From the NCBI GenBank assembly GCA_031374935.1, contig JANMHB010000093.1, positions 62,001-126,000 of the forward strand: a stretch of DNA of 64,000 bases. Direction: 5' to 3'. Source of the DNA: JACMLX01 sp031374935 (GTDB lineage: Bacteria > Gemmatimonadota > Gemmatimonadetes > Gemmatimonadales > Gemmatimonadaceae). Position numbers and translations under genes: made by a program. Position 1 is the first letter of the stretch; each line of letters opens with the position of its first letter. Under the pieces are notes generated by a model, which was not told the origin of the DNA, did no database searches, and saw only the letters and a program-made list of their open reading frames with translations. Positions 28,779 to 37,323 of the stretch are shown here, piece by piece.

Positions 28779-30314
28779 GTGCGCACCGCACCGCATGCTC
28801 GCGCGCGCGGATCGCGAGCACCCATCTGGGATACCATCGTCGTGGGCGGCGGCCCCGCTGGCGCGGTCATGGCGTGGTCGTTGTCACGACGCGGGCTGCG
28901 TGTGCTGGTGCTGGATCGTGCGACGTTTCCGCGCGAGAAGGTGTGCGGTGACTTCGTCGAACCGCGCGGCCTCGCCATCTTTCAGGAGATGGGGTGCCTT
29001 GGCACACTCGAGAGCAACGGCCCGCTGGCGATCACGCATGTGAACCTGTTGCTCAACGGCCGAACGGCATATCGCGAGCACATCCCGTTCTACGCCAACC
29101 AGACTGAACTCCCGCAGCACGGCTACATCATTCCGCGGTCGCAGCTCGACCAGCAAATCCTCGCCTCCGCTGCCGCAGCGGGTGCCGAGGTGCGCCAGGG
29201 GTGTCAGGTGACGGGTGTCGAGCGAATCGACGGAAGAATGGTCGTCAGCTATCGCGACGGCACGAGCCAGGACTCCGTCACAGCGCCGATCGTCGTCGGC
29301 GCCGACGGGACACATTCGGTTGTGGCGCGTTCGTTCGATCAACTGGTCGACGACCCGCGCTACATGGCCGTATCACAGCGCGCCTATGTGGATGGCATCG
29401 AGACCACACACGGTGAAGCGGCATTCGTCTTCGACCGCGATCTCTTTCCCGGCTATGGCTGGATGTTCCCGATGGCGAACGGCCGCGCCAATGTCGGCGT
29501 CGGCATCCTCGCAGAAACACGCGACCGCTACAAGATCAGCGTACCGCAACTCTTCGCCACCTTTCTCGAAAAGCTGCAGCGGGTGCATCAGGGCTGCCGG
29601 GCCATGCGACTCGCCTCGAAGCCGATCGGCGGCATCGTCAAGACGTACGGCGGGCACGGCCCGAATCACTTCGACGGCGGCATCCTGATTGGTGATGCCG
29701 GGTGCTTCGTCGACCCGATGACCGGCGAGGGGATCACACCGGCGGCAGAATCGGCGCTGCTTGGCGCGCGTGTGATCGCCGAAGCCCTCGAAGCCGGCCG
29801 CACCGATGCCGCGTTTCTTTCTGCATACCGCAAGAGCTTCCGTGCCTACTTCGATCCGGCGATGTGTTACCTCGACTTCGTCGCCTGCGTGATGCGGAAT
29901 CGCCACTTCGGGCCGTACTGGCTCGGCATCGTGGCGAGGGGGTGCGAGCTGGCCATGAAGGACCGTTCGTTCGCGCGGTTGAGTGGTGCCGCGTTTGGCG
30001 GGCTCGATGTGCGACCGGTGGACATCGTGAGCCGCATGTGGGCCAAGTCGGCGGCGCAGATCGGTGCCGACTGGGGGCGAATTGCCACCGGCATCGCGTC
30101 CGGACGACTCACCAACGTGCCGGTCGTTGCCGACCTCGGACGCTGGTACACGGGGTGGTGGGGATCACTGGCGGAAGATCCAGCGTTTCATGCGCGCTGG
30201 ATGAGTGACGTGGGCAAGAAATGGCTCTCGCTGGCCGGCACGACGCGACTGCGCGATCCGCGGGCGCAGGGAACGGTGCACCTTCGTCTGAAGGAACTGC
30301 GCGCGTCAGGCTGA
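28779..30314 (+). CDS. Geranylgeranyl reductase-family FAD-dependent oxidoreductase
   Basis: This is a 511-residue flavoprotein of the GGR/PHBH-like superfamily. The FAD Rossmann motif is VVGGGPAGAV (about 21-30). The flavin-binding region GDAGCFVDPMTGEGI is at about 305-319, the family hallmark, and an Arg-x-x-Leu-Asp (RSQLDQQI) also fits. These enzymes reduce double bonds of geranylgeranyl or other polyprenyl chains, or act as halogenase/hydroxylase relatives. The C-terminal 130 residues extend past the core and carry Trp-rich segments that may touch membrane. It starts at GTG 28779, three bases after the preceding stop, and overlaps the convergent prenyl synthase stop by nine bases. The nearby prenyl synthase supports an isoprenoid substrate. 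Confidence 0.85.
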   Translation: MRTAPHARARGSRAPIWDTIVVGGGPAGAVMAWSLSRRGLRVLVLDRATFPREKVCGDFVEPRGLAIFQEMGCLGTLESNGPLAITHVNLLLNGRTAYREHIPFYANQTELPQHGYIIPRSQLDQQILASAAAAGAEVRQGCQVTGVERIDGRMVVSYRDGTSQDSVTAPIVVGADGTHSVVARSFDQLVDDPRYMAVSQRAYVDGIETTHGEAAFVFDRDLFPGYGWMFPMANGRANVGVGILAETRDRYKISVPQLFATFLEKLQRVHQGCRAMRLASKPIGGIVKTYGGHGPNHFDGGILIGDAGCFVDPMTGEGITPAAESALLGARVIAEALEAGRTDAAFLSAYRKSFRAYFDPAMCYLDFVACVMRNRHFGPYWLGIVARGCELAMKDRSFARLSGAAFGGLDVRPVDIVSRMWAKSAAQIGADWGRIATGIASGRLTNVPVVADLGRWYTGWWGSLAEDPAFHARWMSDVGKKWLSLAGTTRLRDPRAQGTVHLRLKELRASG

Positions 30315-31244
30315 CAGGCGCCGCGTGTTGCGCACCAGCTTGATCAACCCTTCCGGTGCGCGCGCGATCCGCACGGCTTCAGCTTCGGCTTCAGCCGCAA
30401 TCCCGTCGAGGTACTTCTCGGCGATCGGTAACGCCGCTTCCATTTTCTCCAGCAGCATCTGGAGTCCATCCGGGGTCGGGTTCCGGAAGAGCAGTGCCAC
30501 CTCTGGATCGCGAATGGCGATGGCGGCGGGCAGCGTGAGAATGCCATCGCGCAAATCCTCCTCGCCACCGCCGCCGAGTGCGACCGCGCCCTTCACGTCG
30601 CCCACATCATCGCAGCCGTGATACAGCATGCCAAGCAGTCGGCCGTAGTGGCGCAGCTTCTCGTCACCGGTGCCAAGGCGGGCCGCAGCTTCGAACATGC
30701 TGCCGGTGTCTTCGGTCGCGATGATGCGCCAGTCCTCCACGCCGAGTGGCTGGCGGCGCAGGCGCCACTGCAGCGTTTCGGCCGCAGCCAGACGTCGGAA
30801 CAGCTCGGCGATCCGCCGAATGGCGAATGGATCGTCGTCCACCAGCTCGAACGCGTCGGCCGTGATGTAGCCAGACGTCATCAATGCCGGCAGGTGGCCG
30901 AAGCGGCAGTGCAGGGTGAGCACACCGCGCCGGAAGCGTGAACGATCGAGGATGTCATCCACGATCAGCGAGACGTTGTGCACCATCTCGATGGCGGCCG
31001 CCGCACGAATGGTGTTCGCGCCGACGGGGGTGTCGCTCATCGCTGTGTGGCAGGCAAACAGGGTGACGGGGCGAAAGTACTTCGAGCGACCGAGAAACTG
31101 CCACTCGAGCAGCGGCTTCACTTCGTTGTTGCCGCGCGCCGTCCATTCGTGCAGAAAGGTCTTGAGAAGTGCGAGCTCGGCCTCGAACCCCTCCGCCATC
31201 ACCAGGCCAGCGGGCGCCTCGGCGGGCGGAACGATCGTGGCCAC
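30306..31244 (-). CDS. Isoprenyl (polyprenyl) diphosphate synthase
   Basis: This is a class I trans-isoprenyl diphosphate synthase, 312 residues, start GTG. The first Asp motif is DDILD (D96, D97, D100) followed by RFRRG. The second is DDVGD (D212, D213, D216), so the catalytic metal sites are intact. The usual GGKRLRP region reads GRSKYFRPVTL, a divergent form, and the TLP motif is GILTLPAAIAI. The residues just before the first Asp motif (VHNVSLIV) are mid-sized, so chain length is hard to predict. It follows the phasin-like gene by 12 bases in one operon and is convergent with the reductase-like flavoprotein gene. The two enzymes could make and then reduce a prenyl chain. Confidence 0.88.
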   Translation of the reverse strand: MATIVPPAEAPAGLVMAEGFEAELALLKTFLHEWTARGNNEVKPLLEWQFLGRSKYFRPVTLFACHTAMSDTPVGANTIRAAAAIEMVHNVSLIVDDILDRSRFRRGVLTLHCRFGHLPALMTSGYITADAFELVDDDPFAIRRIAELFRRLAAAETLQWRLRRQPLGVEDWRIIATEDTGSMFEAAARLGTGDEKLRHYGRLLGMLYHGCDDVGDVKGAVALGGGGEEDLRDGILTLPAAIAIRDPEVALLFRNPTPDGLQMLLEKMEAALPIAEKYLDGIAAEAEAEAVRIARAPEGLIKLVRNTRRLSA

Positions 31245-31256
31245 GAGCGGTCCGCG

Positions 31257-31682
31257 TCAGGCCTTGGCGCGTCCGGCGCGCCTGCGCCGCGGGGCCGGCT
31301 TGCGTGCCGCGGGCGACGGCTTGGCTTCTCCGGCGGAAGACTTTGGAGTCTTCCGCGCGCTTTTCCTGGCAGCGGCCTTCTTCTCGTCGAGTTTGTCCAG
31401 CTCTTCGATGAAGCGTGAGGCGGTATGCCGGGGAATCTCGGTCATCGACCGGACACTGGCCCGCCCCGCGTCGAGCAGTTCCAGCACGATGTCCTTCGAT
31501 TTCGGATCATCCGTGTTGATCGAGGTCAGGCTCTTGGTCGCTGCCTGGACAAAGGCCGCCGTCTGCTCGATCCATTCGCTCCAGAAACTGATGCCGGCCT
31601 TCAGCGCTGCCAGTTGCACCTCGATCGCATCCGTCAGCAGGAGGCGCAGGTCTTCTTCACGGTTCGGATCGCTTTCCGGCAT
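31257..31682 (-). CDS. Phasin-like helical protein with Lys/Arg/Ala-rich tail
   Basis: This is a 141-residue protein. The ATG at 31682 has CGAGG about nine bases upstream; longer frames upstream look non-coding. The first 100 residues form long amphipathic helices (IEVQLAALKAGISFWSEWIEQ; FVQAATKSLTS), a layout like phasins that coat PHA granules. The last 40 are rich in Lys, Arg, Ala and Pro, recalling the histone-H1-like tails of some phasins. It is upstream of and co-transcribed with the prenyl diphosphate synthase. No PHA synthase is nearby, so a different hydrophobic cargo is possible. Confidence 0.7.
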   Translation of the reverse strand: MPESDPNREEDLRLLLTDAIEVQLAALKAGISFWSEWIEQTAAFVQAATKSLTSINTDDPKSKDIVLELLDAGRASVRSMTEIPRHTASRFIEELDKLDEKKAAARKSARKTPKSSAGEAKPSPAARKPAPRRRRAGRAKA

Positions 31683-31918
31683 GCGAGTGGCCTCGGCGCA
31701 GCGTATGACTGGCGTGCACGATGAGGAGAGTATTGCAGTCACACAAGCGAAGTGCAACGGCAGGGCGCGCAGTTTGCATGAGCTCGGATCGGGCGAACCG
31801 CAGTTGAGTTTGCCGCATGAAGTCAGTCTCAGCAGATGCAAACAGGTGCGATCGTGACGCGCCAAGCCCTGCGAGTCTCACGCCGACGAATGCGCCACCT
31901 TCTGAACAGCGCAACCTG
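31683..31918. other. Gap upstream of the phasin-like gene
   Basis: These 236 bases lie between the phasin-like gene start and the stop of the next minus-strand gene. They are somewhat AT-richer than the surroundings and should carry the promoter of the phasin/prenyl synthase operon. I found no convincing small gene or terminator here. Confidence 0.4.
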
Positions 31919-33139
31919 TCACCGCCGACTGAACACTGCCCCGTGCGGAATCCCCTTCGCATCGCCGCCATGCGGCCACTGCTTGCCCGCCATGCGAAAC
32001 CCTGACCGCGTCGCGCCGGCTTCCCGGAATCGTGCATCGAGGGAGAGTTCTCCGGTTGTCTCGTCGAAGCGCAGGATCTGCACCGTGTTCTCCATCGTCG
32101 CGTAGCCAGTCACGACCACCCGGCGATGGTCCGGTGACACCGAGAGCCAGTGCGGTACATCGGTCGAGTCGAACGCCACGCGGCTCACTTCCCTCGGTGC
32201 ACGCGGATTGGAGATGTCGAGGCTCACCACCGCACTCCACGCCGGCACGGTGACGAGATAGTAGTGGCCGACGATCGCAGGAATCGCGCAACTCGTGCCG
32301 TCCTTCCGCGGGAATGCGCTGACCTGCGTGGCGCGCGGTGCCGCGCCACCCAGACTATCGATGAGGAACAGCCCGCAGCTGAACGTCGAGACGAGCATGG
32401 TGCGCCCATCGTCCATCAGCCGCGGCTCGGCCGAGAGTATGCCGTTGGGTCCGGGCAGGGTGATGCTGCTGAGCAGCGACAGGTCGGAGAGCCGCCAGAC
32501 CTGCAGTGTGCGCGATGGCTCGAATGAATCCTTGTCCATGTCGGTGGACGTGGTCACGATCCGGTCCAGCGCGGTCACGATACCAGCGCTGTACACACGC
32601 AACCCGGAATCAGCGCCGGGTGTATCGGCCGATGAGGACCGCACGCGCGCGCCGGCTGGTGTGAGCTCCACCAGTCCGCCAGTGCGCATACGGCTATTGG
32701 CGTGCGTCATCTGAAACGTCGCCAGCACATTGCCGCTGGGCAGCCGCAGGAATGAGTGTGGGTGTGCAAAGCCATCCACATCGCCGAACTGCGCGGCGAT
32801 CCGCGGCTTGTCCGGTGTCGTGAGATCGAAGACGAACGACTGGCCGGAGCCGAACCCGTTCGCAAAGAGCTGACGATCGGCGGGGAGTTCGTGTTCGGTG
32901 TGGTGCGGGTAGTTCGCCAGGCCGGGCACGGCGAGCGTGGTGACGAGCTGGCCGTAGCGCGCGGTATCGGTGGGTTCGGCCGTCACATCGACCACCGCGA
33001 GAAAGTCTGGACGGGTGGTGTCGGCGGACGCGGTCCAGAGATAGAGGTAGTCGCGCGGCAAGGCGACGGCGGTGTCGGGGCGCGGTGTGCAGGCGCAGAC
33101 CAGGCCGATCAGGCCGGCGGCACGGATGAGTGTCATCAT
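31919..33139 (-). CDS. SBP56-like beta-propeller lipoprotein
   Basis: This is a 406-residue predicted lipoprotein. The ATG pair at 33139/33136 gives MMTLIRAAGLIGLVCAC, with the lipobox ending at Cys. The body is a propeller of about seven blades. Stretches such as PHHTEHELPADRQLFANG, AHPHSFLRLPSGNVLATFQ, GGLVELTPAG and HWLSVSPDHRRVVVTGY resemble selenium-binding protein/methanethiol oxidase (SBP56) relatives. Several His residues near the blade openings could bind a metal. Function is not certain. It stands alone, with 127 bases to the upstream DUF4256 gene. Confidence 0.75.
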   Translation of the reverse strand: MMTLIRAAGLIGLVCACTPRPDTAVALPRDYLYLWTASADTTRPDFLAVVDVTAEPTDTARYGQLVTTLAVPGLANYPHHTEHELPADRQLFANGFGSGQSFVFDLTTPDKPRIAAQFGDVDGFAHPHSFLRLPSGNVLATFQMTHANSRMRTGGLVELTPAGARVRSSSADTPGADSGLRVYSAGIVTALDRIVTTSTDMDKDSFEPSRTLQVWRLSDLSLLSSITLPGPNGILSAEPRLMDDGRTMLVSTFSCGLFLIDSLGGAAPRATQVSAFPRKDGTSCAIPAIVGHYYLVTVPAWSAVVSLDISNPRAPREVSRVAFDSTDVPHWLSVSPDHRRVVVTGYATMENTVQILRFDETTGELSLDARFREAGATRSGFRMAGKQWPHGGDAKGIPHGAVFSRR

Positions 33140-33266
33140 GATCAGAGTGCGCGAGAGAGTTGATACGGGCGAGCGATGGTGGGCACGGCGGTCAATGCGA
33201 GTGGTGCAATCGCGACCCCCGCAAGGGTCAGGCACAGGGGCACGCTGCCCGCGCGGGCCTCCTTTC

Positions 33267-33812
33267 CTAGACCCGCAGTTGCCCCCGAAACCCACGCGCC
33301 GCATAGTACGATTCGGCTCCGTTGTGGTACACGAAAACGTGATCATAGCGACGATCACAGAACAGCGCGCCGCCCAGAGCCCTGATACTGGATGGCGTCT
33401 GTATCCAGCTCGACGTCTTCCGGTCGAACTCGCCCAGCGTCTGCAACGCGCGATACTCCGCCTCGGTGAGGATTTCGATACCGATGGCTGACGCTTTCTC
33501 CATCGCGCTGCCGGCGGGCTTGTTCTCCCTTCTGGAGTCGAGCGCCTTGCGGTCGAGGCAGAGGCTGCGCCGGCCGGCAGGGCTTTCGGCCGCGCAATCG
33601 CAGAAGATGATCTCGCCGGTGTTGGTGTCGAGGCCGATCACATCGGGTTCGCCCGCGGATTGCTCCATGGCGAAGAGTGCCTCGAGTTTCGCGGGGGCTG
33701 CGGTGAGCCGGGCCTCGACGGCACTCCACTCGATGCCGGCGTGGCGGCGCGCGTTGCTGGCGAAGCGATCACGCAGCGTCTCGAGCAGCGCGGACCCTTC
33801 TGCGGCTTTCAT
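33267..33812 (-). CDS. DUF4256 family protein
   Basis: This is a 181-residue cytoplasmic protein of the DUF4256 family, function unknown. The ATG at 33812 gives MKAAEGSALLETLRDRF and has GGAG seven bases before it. Conserved family stretches are seen throughout: GEPDVIGLD, EIIFCDCAAESPAGRRSLC, GIEILTEAEYRALQ and the strongly kept C-terminus GGALFCDRRYDHVFVYHNGA. It appears complete. It is the only member of this type in the window and has no obvious partner. Confidence 0.88.
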   Translation of the reverse strand: MKAAEGSALLETLRDRFASNARRHAGIEWSAVEARLTAAPAKLEALFAMEQSAGEPDVIGLDTNTGEIIFCDCAAESPAGRRSLCLDRKALDSRRENKPAGSAMEKASAIGIEILTEAEYRALQTLGEFDRKTSSWIQTPSSIRALGGALFCDRRYDHVFVYHNGAESYYAARGFRGQLRV

Positions 33813-34016
33813 GTGGTGTCTCCGGTGGCGGTCGAGTTGGAAGGTACGGCGAGGATTTCCAACGCCGCCAGGCTCCAGCATGTCAGAGCCGTTCACCCGG
33901 CACCCCGGACTCGCGTGATGACGGAGTACCGTGGCGGCTCACACAGGTCACGGCCGCTGTCAGGCTGTGCCGTCACTCAGGCGAATCGTCGATCAACCGC
34001 ATCGAACGGCGCAACG

Positions 34017-36476
34017 CTAGAACTTCCAGTTGTACCCCACCCGCACCACCTGCGTCTCCAGAAAATCAGTGCTGACGACCGTGAAATCGGTGCCGCGGAT
34101 CGTGCGCTGCGCCTGATTCGTGTTCAGCAGATCGGTGGCGTTCACCACCAGCTCTCCCCTGCCGTTCTGCACACTCTTCTTCAGGCCGACATCGAGCGAA
34201 AACCGGCTGCCGATCCGCCCCTGCGGCAGCAGGTCAGGCGCAAGGAACACATTGGACACCTGCGTCTGCCACCCGCGCGGCAGCGTCATGACCGCGTTCA
34301 GCTTGACGTTGCCGGAGGTGAGCTGTTCGCGCGCCGCAGAATAGCGCACCGGAACGGGATATTGATTGACGACCGAGAACGCATCAACCGTGCGACGGAA
34401 CACGTTCGCGTTCGCATTGAGTGACAGCTGTGAAGAGATCGTCTGCTGCCAGACGACCTCCGCGCCCGTACTCGAGCTGCGCCCGCCGTTCTGGAAGACG
34501 TTGTAGAGCAGCACGCTGCCCGGCACCTGGGTGGCGATCCGTGTGATGGTGCCGTCCACGATCCGGTGATAGGTGGCAGCGTAGACACTGCCCTCCGACC
34601 AGCTGGTCTTGTATCCCAGCTCGATGGAGGTGGCGAACTGCGGCTGCAGCGCCGGGTTGCCGACCTTGATCAGTTCCGGTTCGTCGTACTTCGGAAAAAT
34701 GCGGATGTCGACTTCATTCGGGCGATCGACGCGCCGGTTGAAGAAGAGCGAGAGCTTGTTCGACTCGTCGAACTTCCAGGCGGCCCGTACGTTCGGAAAC
34801 GGCTGGAAATACCGGTATCCATCGCTCTTGTAGGTGTTGTGGTCGGGATTGACCTCGTAATCCACCAGCACACTTTCGAAACGCATGCCGCCTTCGAGTT
34901 CGAGATGCTGGCTCTCGAACACGTAGTTTCCGTACAGCGCCGGGATCGTTTCGCGATACGTGGCCCAGCCGCCAGCCCCGGAATCGATCGGCGAGTTGAT
35001 GCCCGGGAAGAACTGCATGTTCACCGGAATCGACCGGTACCGTCCCTTGAACCCGAGCTCGACGCGCCCCTGCCGGAGCGGCTTGATGTAGTCGGCGTTC
35101 AGATCCACCACATGCTCGTCGGACAACAGCTTGAACGCGTCCCTGCCCACGAAGGCCGGCAGCGTGTTGGTGAAGAAGTACTGCTCGTCCTCGCGGTGGA
35201 AGGAGTAGTTCCCGGTGAACGCGAGGGTGTGCCCCGGCTGCGGGAACTTGTGCGTGAAGACCGCCGTGCCAAAGCCGGTGTACTTGACCTCGTCCTCCAG
35301 AAACTGCCAGAGTCGGTAGCGATTCTGCACCGTACCGCTGAAGTACGGGTTGTCCCCATTGTCGAGGATCTTCTCCCGGTTGAACAGTCCGGAAACGGTC
35401 AGCGTGTTCCGGTCGTCGAAGGCGTGATCGACACCGGCGTTCAGCGTGGCGTAGTCGGTGCGGCGGTTGCGCTTCACCTGCTGCAGAATGACCGTACCGT
35501 CGTCGTAGGTACGGGTCGAGAAGTCGTTCCTGTTCAGCGTGGGTGCATAGAGCCAATCGCCTTGTACGAAGGTGTTGGTCGCCCCTTTTCGATAATTGAG
35601 CGCGATCGACGGATTGAACTTCGGTGTACCCTGGAACTGCGGCCGGATGGTGGGCAGGTTCTCCTTCTTGACCCACAACGCGCCGGCACCACCCATGATG
35701 CCGAGCTTGCCGTTGAAGCCCTCCTGCTCCTGCTTCTTGAACACGAGGTTGATGATGCCGGCGCTGGCATTGGCGTCGAACCGCGCTGAGGGGTTGTTGA
35801 TGATCTCGATGCGCTCGAGTGCCGACGCCGGCAGGTTGTCGAGGCCATTCTGCGACCCGAAGCCGGTGAGCGCGGTCTGCTTGCCATCGATCAGCACCAC
35901 CACCTTGTCACTGCCACGCACCAGCACCTTGCCGTCCTGACCGACCGTCACGCCCGGCACGGTGGACATCGCCTGCAGCACCGATCCGCCCGACTGACTG
36001 ATGTTCTCGGCCACGGTGAAGGTCTTCCTGTCCATCGTGGCCGCCACCGCGTCAGCCGGGGCGGTGACACGCACCTCACCGAGCGTCCGCGTTTCCCGGA
36101 TCATCAGCAGCGTGCCGAGATCGAGAAACGCGCTCAGTTCGCCGATCAGCACCCGTTGACGGAGAGGCTGATAGCCGATCGATCGGACCTGCAGCACGTA
36201 GCTGCCCTTCTTCAGCCCCGCGAAGGTGAATGCACCCGCCTCGTTGGTGAGTCGCCCACCCACGAACGCACCGTCAGCTTCCTTCAGCAGCTGGAGCGTC
36301 AGGTACGGCAGGGCGGCTCTCGTCTCCGCATCCTGCACCTTGCCGAAAAGCGTGACACCGTTGGCTGGCGTCTGGGCGTGGATGGTCGACGCAGAACAAA
36401 GCACGAGCAGGAACGAGAGGACGAGTCGAGCGGTCACGCGTCTGGTGGCGAATGGTTCATGCGGCGGTCGGGGCAA
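34017..36476 (-). CDS. TonB-dependent receptor, carboxypeptidase-like N-domain
   Basis: This is an 819-residue outer membrane receptor. A signal peptide (VLSFLLVLCSASTIHAQ) is followed by a carboxypeptidase-regulatory-like beta domain (about 42-125; VTLFGKVQDAETRAALPYLT), a plug domain (about 145-260; VLIDGKQTALTG, IEIINNPSARFD) and an outer membrane beta-barrel ending with NWKF. This layout is the Bacteroidetes-type 'outer membrane beta-barrel' receptor. The start is TTG with no SD site. A GTG 13 codons in is the alternative. It lies 122 bases downstream of the ABC ATPase gene on the same strand, so it may share transcription with that export set. The ligand is unknown. Confidence 0.88.
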   Translation of the reverse strand: MPRPPHEPFATRRVTARLVLSFLLVLCSASTIHAQTPANGVTLFGKVQDAETRAALPYLTLQLLKEADGAFVGGRLTNEAGAFTFAGLKKGSYVLQVRSIGYQPLRQRVLIGELSAFLDLGTLLMIRETRTLGEVRVTAPADAVAATMDRKTFTVAENISQSGGSVLQAMSTVPGVTVGQDGKVLVRGSDKVVVLIDGKQTALTGFGSQNGLDNLPASALERIEIINNPSARFDANASAGIINLVFKKQEQEGFNGKLGIMGGAGALWVKKENLPTIRPQFQGTPKFNPSIALNYRKGATNTFVQGDWLYAPTLNRNDFSTRTYDDGTVILQQVKRNRRTDYATLNAGVDHAFDDRNTLTVSGLFNREKILDNGDNPYFSGTVQNRYRLWQFLEDEVKYTGFGTAVFTHKFPQPGHTLAFTGNYSFHREDEQYFFTNTLPAFVGRDAFKLLSDEHVVDLNADYIKPLRQGRVELGFKGRYRSIPVNMQFFPGINSPIDSGAGGWATYRETIPALYGNYVFESQHLELEGGMRFESVLVDYEVNPDHNTYKSDGYRYFQPFPNVRAAWKFDESNKLSLFFNRRVDRPNEVDIRIFPKYDEPELIKVGNPALQPQFATSIELGYKTSWSEGSVYAATYHRIVDGTITRIATQVPGSVLLYNVFQNGGRSSSTGAEVVWQQTISSQLSLNANANVFRRTVDAFSVVNQYPVPVRYSAAREQLTSGNVKLNAVMTLPRGWQTQVSNVFLAPDLLPQGRIGSRFSLDVGLKKSVQNGRGELVVNATDLLNTNQAQRTIRGTDFTVVSTDFLETQVVRVGYNWKF

Positions 36477-36598
36477 CTGTGCCGAAACTTAGCGGCACGC
36501 CTCAGGCGTGAACATCGCGCGGAGCACGATCGGCGAACCGGCTCGCATGATCCAGTCGCTGCGACGTGCACCGGCTGGATCACCGGAGCCAGCACCCG

Positions 36599-37300
36599 TC
36601 ACACCAGTGCCGCCTGATGCACCCGCCCGTCGAACAGCTGCACCTCGCGATCCGCGTGCTGCGCATACCGCGTGTCGTGTGTCACCATGCAGATCGTCGC
36701 ACCATTCTTGTTCAGTTCGCGCAGCAACTCCATCACCGACTCGCCGTTCTTCGAGTCCAGGTTACCCGTCGGTTCGTCCGCCAGCAGGATCGCCGGGTCG
36801 CCGGCCACGGCCCGCGCCACGGCCACACGCTGCTGTTGTCCACCAGAGAGCTGTGCGGGAAAGTGCCCCGAACGGTGTGACATGCCGACGCGCTCCAGGG
36901 CTTTCTCGACCCGACTCTTGCGTTCACTCGCCGACATCTCGCGATACGTCAGCGGCAGCTCGACATTCTCGAACACCGTCAGGTCGCCGATCAGGTTGAA
37001 CGCCTGGAAGATGAAACCGATCTGCCGGTTGCGCACACGCGCCCGATCCACCGGCGAAAGCCGCGACACATTCTGCCCGGCCAGCATGTACTCGCCGCTG
37101 GTCGGCGTATCGAGCAGCCCGAGGATCGACAGCAGCGTCGTCTTGCCGCAGCCCGATGGGCCGCTGATGGCGACGTATTCGCCCTTCCGGATCGCGAAAT
37201 CCACCTCGGCCAGCGCGTGTGTCTCCACTTCGTCGGTGAGGAACACCTTGCTGATGCCGCTCAGGTCAATGATTGCGTTGTTGTCCACGGTCGCTGGCAT
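36599..37300 (-). CDS. MacB/LolD-type ABC transporter ATPase
   Basis: This is a 233-residue ABC ATPase of the FtsX-permease-associated class. Walker A is GPSGCGKTT, the Q-loop region FIFQAFNLIGDLTV, the signature LSGGQQQRVAVARA and Walker B ILLADEPTGNLDS. The switch His is in MVTHDTRYA. It is the third gene of a minus-strand unit (permease, adaptor, ATPase), with 23 bases between the adaptor stop and this start. Such ATPases power mechanotransmission-type export of peptides, lipids or antibiotics from the periplasm. Confidence 0.93.
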   Translation of the reverse strand: MPATVDNNAIIDLSGISKVFLTDEVETHALAEVDFAIRKGEYVAISGPSGCGKTTLLSILGLLDTPTSGEYMLAGQNVSRLSPVDRARVRNRQIGFIFQAFNLIGDLTVFENVELPLTYREMSASERKSRVEKALERVGMSHRSGHFPAQLSGGQQQRVAVARAVAGDPAILLADEPTGNLDSKNGESVMELLRELNKNGATICMVTHDTRYAQHADREVQLFDGRVHQAALV

Positions 37301-37323
37301 TCTGCATTCTCCGGTATCCGGCG

